Origin: Vitis vinifera
Lineage: Eukaryota > Streptophyta > Magnoliopsida > Vitales > Vitaceae
DNA length: 64,000 nucleotides
Direction of reading: 5' to 3'
Assembly: GCF_030704535.1 (NCBI RefSeq)
Contig: NC_081808.1
Coordinates: forward strand, 19,652,501-19,716,500
Under the pieces are notes generated by a model. The model ran no database searches and was not told the origin of the DNA. It worked only from the letters and a program-made list of their open reading frames with translations. The position numbers were made by a program, and so were the translations under genes. Shown here one piece after another: positions 60,308 to 64,000 of this stretch; position 1 is the stretch's first letter; every line of letters begins with the position of its first letter.

Positions 60308-60829
60308 GGTTATGTTTGGTTTACGGGAAAGGATAAGATAAAATATATATATTTTATAATATCATATCTTATTAGATAAGATATGAATATCCTAAAATAT
60401 TATTTCTAATGGGGTATGATATTTTTATATATATATATATCATGATATTTTAAAGTAAAATAATTAATGAGATACGTAATATTATATTATATTATATTTA
60501 TATATTTAATTTATAACGTGAATAAAAAATGATGTGAAATATATATATTATTTTTAGTATTTAAAATAAAAATTATATGATATTCAAATATTTTCTATTT
60601 AAAAGAAAAATAAATTTTTGATATATGGGATATGCATATCTCATATATTATCATGAAATTAATATATTTCATGTGAAAGCTTTAAAACAAAAAAAAAATA
60701 AAACACGAGGATGAGATAAGTGATAAGATAATTTAGTCTATCTCATCATTAACTAAACATGAGATATGATATAATAATATCCTTTCTTTTATCTTATTCC
60801 ATGCTATATCTAGTCAACCAAATATAGCC
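60308..60829. mobile_element. MITE, PIF/Harbinger-like, unit 2
   Basis: Terminal inverted repeats are GGTTATGTTTGGTT and AACCAAATATAGCC, flanked by the 3-bp duplication TAA (60,305-60,307 and 60,830-60,832). 522 bp, AT-rich, no coding capacity. A 3-bp TWA duplication fits PIF/Harbinger-derived MITEs. Confidence 0.7.
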
Positions 60830-61294
60830 TAAGAGTACTTTACTTCAAGATGGGGAAGAGTGTGTTTAATAGTGTTTTATTTAAAGTGTTTTCAATAAGT
60901 GTTTTTTTGAAAGTGTTTTCAAGAAAATCGCATATGAAGTGTTCAAAAATTTTCAAAACTACAAGTGATTTTTTTAGATTTTTAATAGTATTTTTAAAAT
61001 TTTGTTAAACGCTTATTTAAAAAAAAACACTTTTATCCTAAAAAATGTTTCTTAAAATCACTATCAAACAAACTTTAAATATTTATAATGTTAATAAATA
61101 TTTGATAATTAACTGAGAGGATGATTATGCAAAATTGAGCACAAGTTGGGTTGGTTACAATTTTGAAGAGATGCCTACTAAAAATTGCAATTAATCATAT
61201 TGCATGTGCAATTTAGGTCTTTTTATTTTGCGTTAGTTGCTTTGTCTCTTTATCTCATTATTTGTATATCGTTCTCATTATTAATATCTTCATT

Positions 61295-61818
61295 GAACAA
61301 TCTCGATTGTTTTATACACTTTCAACGATAAAGCTTAGGAGTATTGTAGGTATCTCTTTGATACCTTAGATTTTTCAAACCTTAATGTCTTGCTCACAAC
61401 CTATAAGAGGGGCAATAAATGATCTTTAGTTGAATGGCTATCATAGAAGCAAGTCATAGCCAATTTGAATTTTCATTTTTGTCAATTGAAGTTTCAGTTT
61501 GGCTTAAAGTCAAATTATAAGAATTTAGAAATATTAGAAATTATTATTTATTTAGGTTTCTTATATTAATTATGTGTTTGTAATTTAATTAAGAATTAGA
61601 GTTATGAACTATAATTAAGATTAATTTATTAAAAATATAAGTTTGTTATTATGTTTAATGAAACAAAAGTTTATTTTAGTAAAATTATTGTTAATATTTT
61701 AGGACTTTTGCATTCGTCTAGTATGAACTCATTTCCCATCTTAGTCTTAGACAGTGAAAATACCACTCGGACAGCAATAAATAGGAACCTTTATATCAGG
61801 AACATTTATGGACGAAAA
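61295..61818. other. Unique AT-rich sequence right of the duplication
   Basis: No gene, RNA or repeat ends seen. Confidence 0.5.
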
Positions 61819-62106
61819 TGTCAAACTTTAAAAGAGACCGTTATTTACAAAGCCAATTATTAACATTTAAAACATTAAAGAAGCATGAGAAACATTACAA
61901 CTTAGCCAGAATAAAAGTCACCAAACATTGAGATTCAAGTATGAAAAAAGTCCCTAGAAAAAGTATTGTCCATTTCTTTTAAAAACTGACTTAAGTTTGA
62001 AGAGGTATGCCCAAAAAAACCATCTAGACACACCTTGTTATAGGTGCACTTGTCGTTCACTCGGAGGAAGCTAGTAAAAAAGGACATTGTTTGTCATGCA
62101 CCAACA
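61819..62106 (+). repeat. Degenerate LTR-like copy a of a Ty3/gypsy element
   Basis: Diverged match to 62,369-62,647 (shared phrases ACTTAAG, GAGGAAGCTAG, CATGCACCAACA). It ends in CA just before a primer-binding site. The left edge is uncertain. Confidence 0.6.
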
Positions 62107-62107
62107 A

Positions 62108-62127
62108 TCAGCACCGTTTGTGGGAAC
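62108..62127 (+). promoter_or_regulatory. Gypsy-type primer-binding site
   Basis: CAGCACCGTTTGTGGGAAC resembles the common plant gypsy site TGGCGCCGTCTGTGGGAAC with a few changes, two bases after LTR copy a. It sets the element on the plus strand. Confidence 0.55.
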
Positions 62128-62368
62128 CAAACTAAAAGCTTTGAGTGTAGATGACTAACATACCCCTTGGAACACATCCCCATTTGGCAAATGTGGATGA
62201 TCGATTCCATCATGGTATGAGATCTTGCATCCATCCAAACATAAATCCATCTCCTGTCTAGGTATTAAATAGACAAAGGGTTATTCAAACAACGTCCATA
62301 TTCATTACGCAAGTGATAAGTATACTAAATCGTGTATGTTAGGAGTAATCATGAACATAACACTTGAC

Positions 62369-62647
62369 TTCAAACCCAAAAGTCATTATTTGCAAGACTA
62401 ATTATTGACCCATGTAAAGCATTAGAGAGACAAAATGTTTCAATTCTATTAGAATGGAAGGCCACCAGACATCATACAGTATGAAATAAGCTCCCTAAAA
62501 AGCTATTGCATGTCTCTTCTAGATCTTAACTTAAGCTTCGAAGGAGCGTGTCTGAAAAAACCATCCGGACACATTTTGTTATAGGTACATTTGTCATTCG
62601 CTTGGAGGAAGCTAGCCAACAAAGATATTGTTAGCCATGCACCAACA
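62369..62647 (+). repeat. Degenerate LTR-like copy b
   Basis: Second copy, ending CATGCACCAACA at 62,647 with no primer-binding site after it. Only ~260 bp separate it from copy a. Confidence 0.55.
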
Positions 62648-63175
62648 CATGGTAAACCAAAATGAAGAGAAAACAGAAAAAGTACGAGTAACGCATGCAA
62701 TCCTTGTTTTAACATACAACACAACTAAAAAAAAAACAGAGTTTTAGGCACAAATAGCTTCGAGACATAGTGTGAGCCGAATAAGCCACTATATGCCTAG
62801 TTGAATGACTTTGAAGCCAATACGAAGCTGAACATCAAAAGCTCTCTTGGCCAATAGAGAATCATCACTATAAGCAAATGATGAATTGTTTGTTAGTAGT
62901 TCACCAACCTTACTGGAACTAAGGAGTTCTAGAATGAGACATGTGACTAGGAGAAATCGAGTAGATGAAGTTACAAGTTCAGTTAGGGATAAATGCAAGT
63001 GAGGCTCAGAGTGGGGGCCACGAGTATCGGATGCCCCGAAAGCCCAATTTGGGCATCACCAAGTTGTTTGCCTTAACGCACAAATCTTTGACCTCCTTGG
63101 GTATAGTAAGTAGGTAGTTGGATGACATGTTATCCACATCATTTGACCCTTGTATCATCAATTACGATCTGCCTA
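62648..63175 (+). other. Degenerate gypsy leader and gag N-terminal region
   Basis: Between LTR copy b and the recognisable gag core. Broken in all frames. A 69-codon minus frame (62,789-62,998) has no motif. Confidence 0.4.
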
Positions 63176-63178
63176 AAG

Positions 63179-64000
63179 GGTTTGTGGTACCAAAGTTTAC
63201 CATGTATGATGGCTTGAGCAATATTTTTTTACCATTTGATGTACTTTCGACAAATGATGACACTGGATAGAGGTACCACAAATACACAATGCTTGAAAAT
63301 GATGTTCGAGCAACCTCCTAAAAAATCCTTTTCACAAACCAGGCGTCGAAAAATAGTGGCAAAAAAGGAGGCCCCAAATCGTCCAATAACAGGTCTAGGC
63401 AAGGTGGCCAGAGGTCTTCCCTTTAAGGGTAATAGAGACGGGAGTCGCTCCGATTTATCCTATTGATCGTTTCATATGTTTTGTCACTTATCCGAAAACT
63501 ACTAGAGTTCAAATGGCTAGAGCCCATTAATACAGATCTAGCTAGGAGGGATTAGAGACGACGTTGCCCCTATCATAAGAAGCATGGGCATACCATAGAA
63601 AAATGTCGACATTTGGACTACATGGTCGAAAAACTAGTGAAGGTCGAACACTTAAAGTAGTATGTTCGAACACCTAGAGGGCATAGAGCTAGAAATACTA
63701 AATAGAACTCCGGTTTTACTTATTGCCCAACATGTAGTGATTAATTATATTGATGGGGGATCGAAAAATGATAAGTATCAGTTCAAGCAACAGAGGATAA
63801 GGATGATCAAAATAGCCATGATAAGAGAACAAGTAAACATGGTCCAATGCACATTCATTTTAGAAAGCGCCCAACCAATTGATGAACCCATTTCCTTCCC
63901 GTCAGTTAGCCTTAACTGGGATATAGTCTCACGAAGATGCATTGGTGTTAACTCTTGGAGTCAGTGGATTTAGTGTACGAAGAATTTTAGTTGATCTAGG
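63179..64000 (+). pseudogene. Ty3/gypsy (Tat-like) gag relic, running off the window
   Basis: The gag core opens with FVVPKFTMYDG, then after a frameshift MMYFRQMMTLD, matching the plant gag pattern PKFxxYDG...MxxFRxxM. Further on are a zinc-knuckle-like CPYHKKHGHTIEKC (63,565-63,606) and, in 63,662-63,973, a piece resembling the gag-protease linker (INYIDGG, then REQVN). Several stops and frameshifts interrupt it. The protease and pol would lie to the right, outside the window. Confidence 0.7.

Larger units (their letters stand above)
45194..61294 (+). repeat. Segmental duplication, unit 2
   Basis: A ~16.1-kb partner of unit 1. It ends at AATATCTTCATT (61,283-61,294), after which sequence is unique. 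It lacks the MULE and carries endogenous viral DNA at ~51,510-54,960. Confidence 0.9.

Overview
The window is nuclear DNA of a flowering plant, most likely a woody eudicot. It has intron-containing genes with plant-type TATA boxes, a GRAS transcription factor, LTR retrotransposons of plant lineages, MITEs, a Mutator-like element and endogenous caulimovirid DNA. A grapevine-like genome is my guess; nothing in the sequence proves the species. Genes occupy only the first 11 kb. The rest is repeats, duplications and transposons.

Region by region. (1) 1-723: last intron and last coding exon of the mitochondrial succinate dehydrogenase flavoprotein subunit gene (SDH1), entering from the left. (2) 724-5,630: intergenic DNA ending in a promoter rich in GTGGGCCC sites and palindromic ACGT elements. 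(3) 5,634-7,484: an intronless, apparently intact SCL4/SCL7-type GRAS gene. (4) 7,485-10,000: mostly non-coding, with one unexplained ORF at 9,302-9,544. (5) 10,168-10,749: a small three-exon gene I do not recognise, behind an ABRE-rich promoter. (6) 11,057-25,610: one complete LTR retrotransposon on the minus strand, with 2.6-kb LTRs and 5-bp target duplications GTTGT. It has a gag gene with a single stop codon and no pol, so it looks like a non-autonomous TR-GAG element of the Tat/Ogre type. Its interior carries a ~27-copy hairpin repeat array and a second field of repeated polypurine-tract-like motifs.

(7) About 26,490-61,294: a head-to-tail segmental duplication. Unit 1 is ~26,490-45,193 and unit 2 is ~45,194-61,294. 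Both carry the same two diverged promoter/leader modules (a and b), a copia pol relic, MITEs and a tandem array with tRNA-like B boxes. After duplication, unit 1 received a 4,769-bp Mutator-like element (34,220-38,988) whose empty site survives in unit 2. Unit 2 carries rearranged badnavirus-like endogenous DNA (~51,510-54,960) where unit 1 has ~0.8 kb of TA-rich sequence. A 1,587-bp stretch near the right end of both units appears identical while the flanks differ by several percent, suggesting gene conversion or an assembly effect.

(8) 61,295-64,000: unique sequence, then a degenerate Ty3/gypsy element with two LTR-like copies, a primer-binding site and a broken gag running off the right edge.

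The three genes have no obvious shared pathway. The repeat half records a sequence of events: a copia fragment and two diverged modules first, then tandem duplication, then separate insertions in each unit, then local homogenisation. Alignments here were made by eye, so percent identities and some outer boundaries are approximate.
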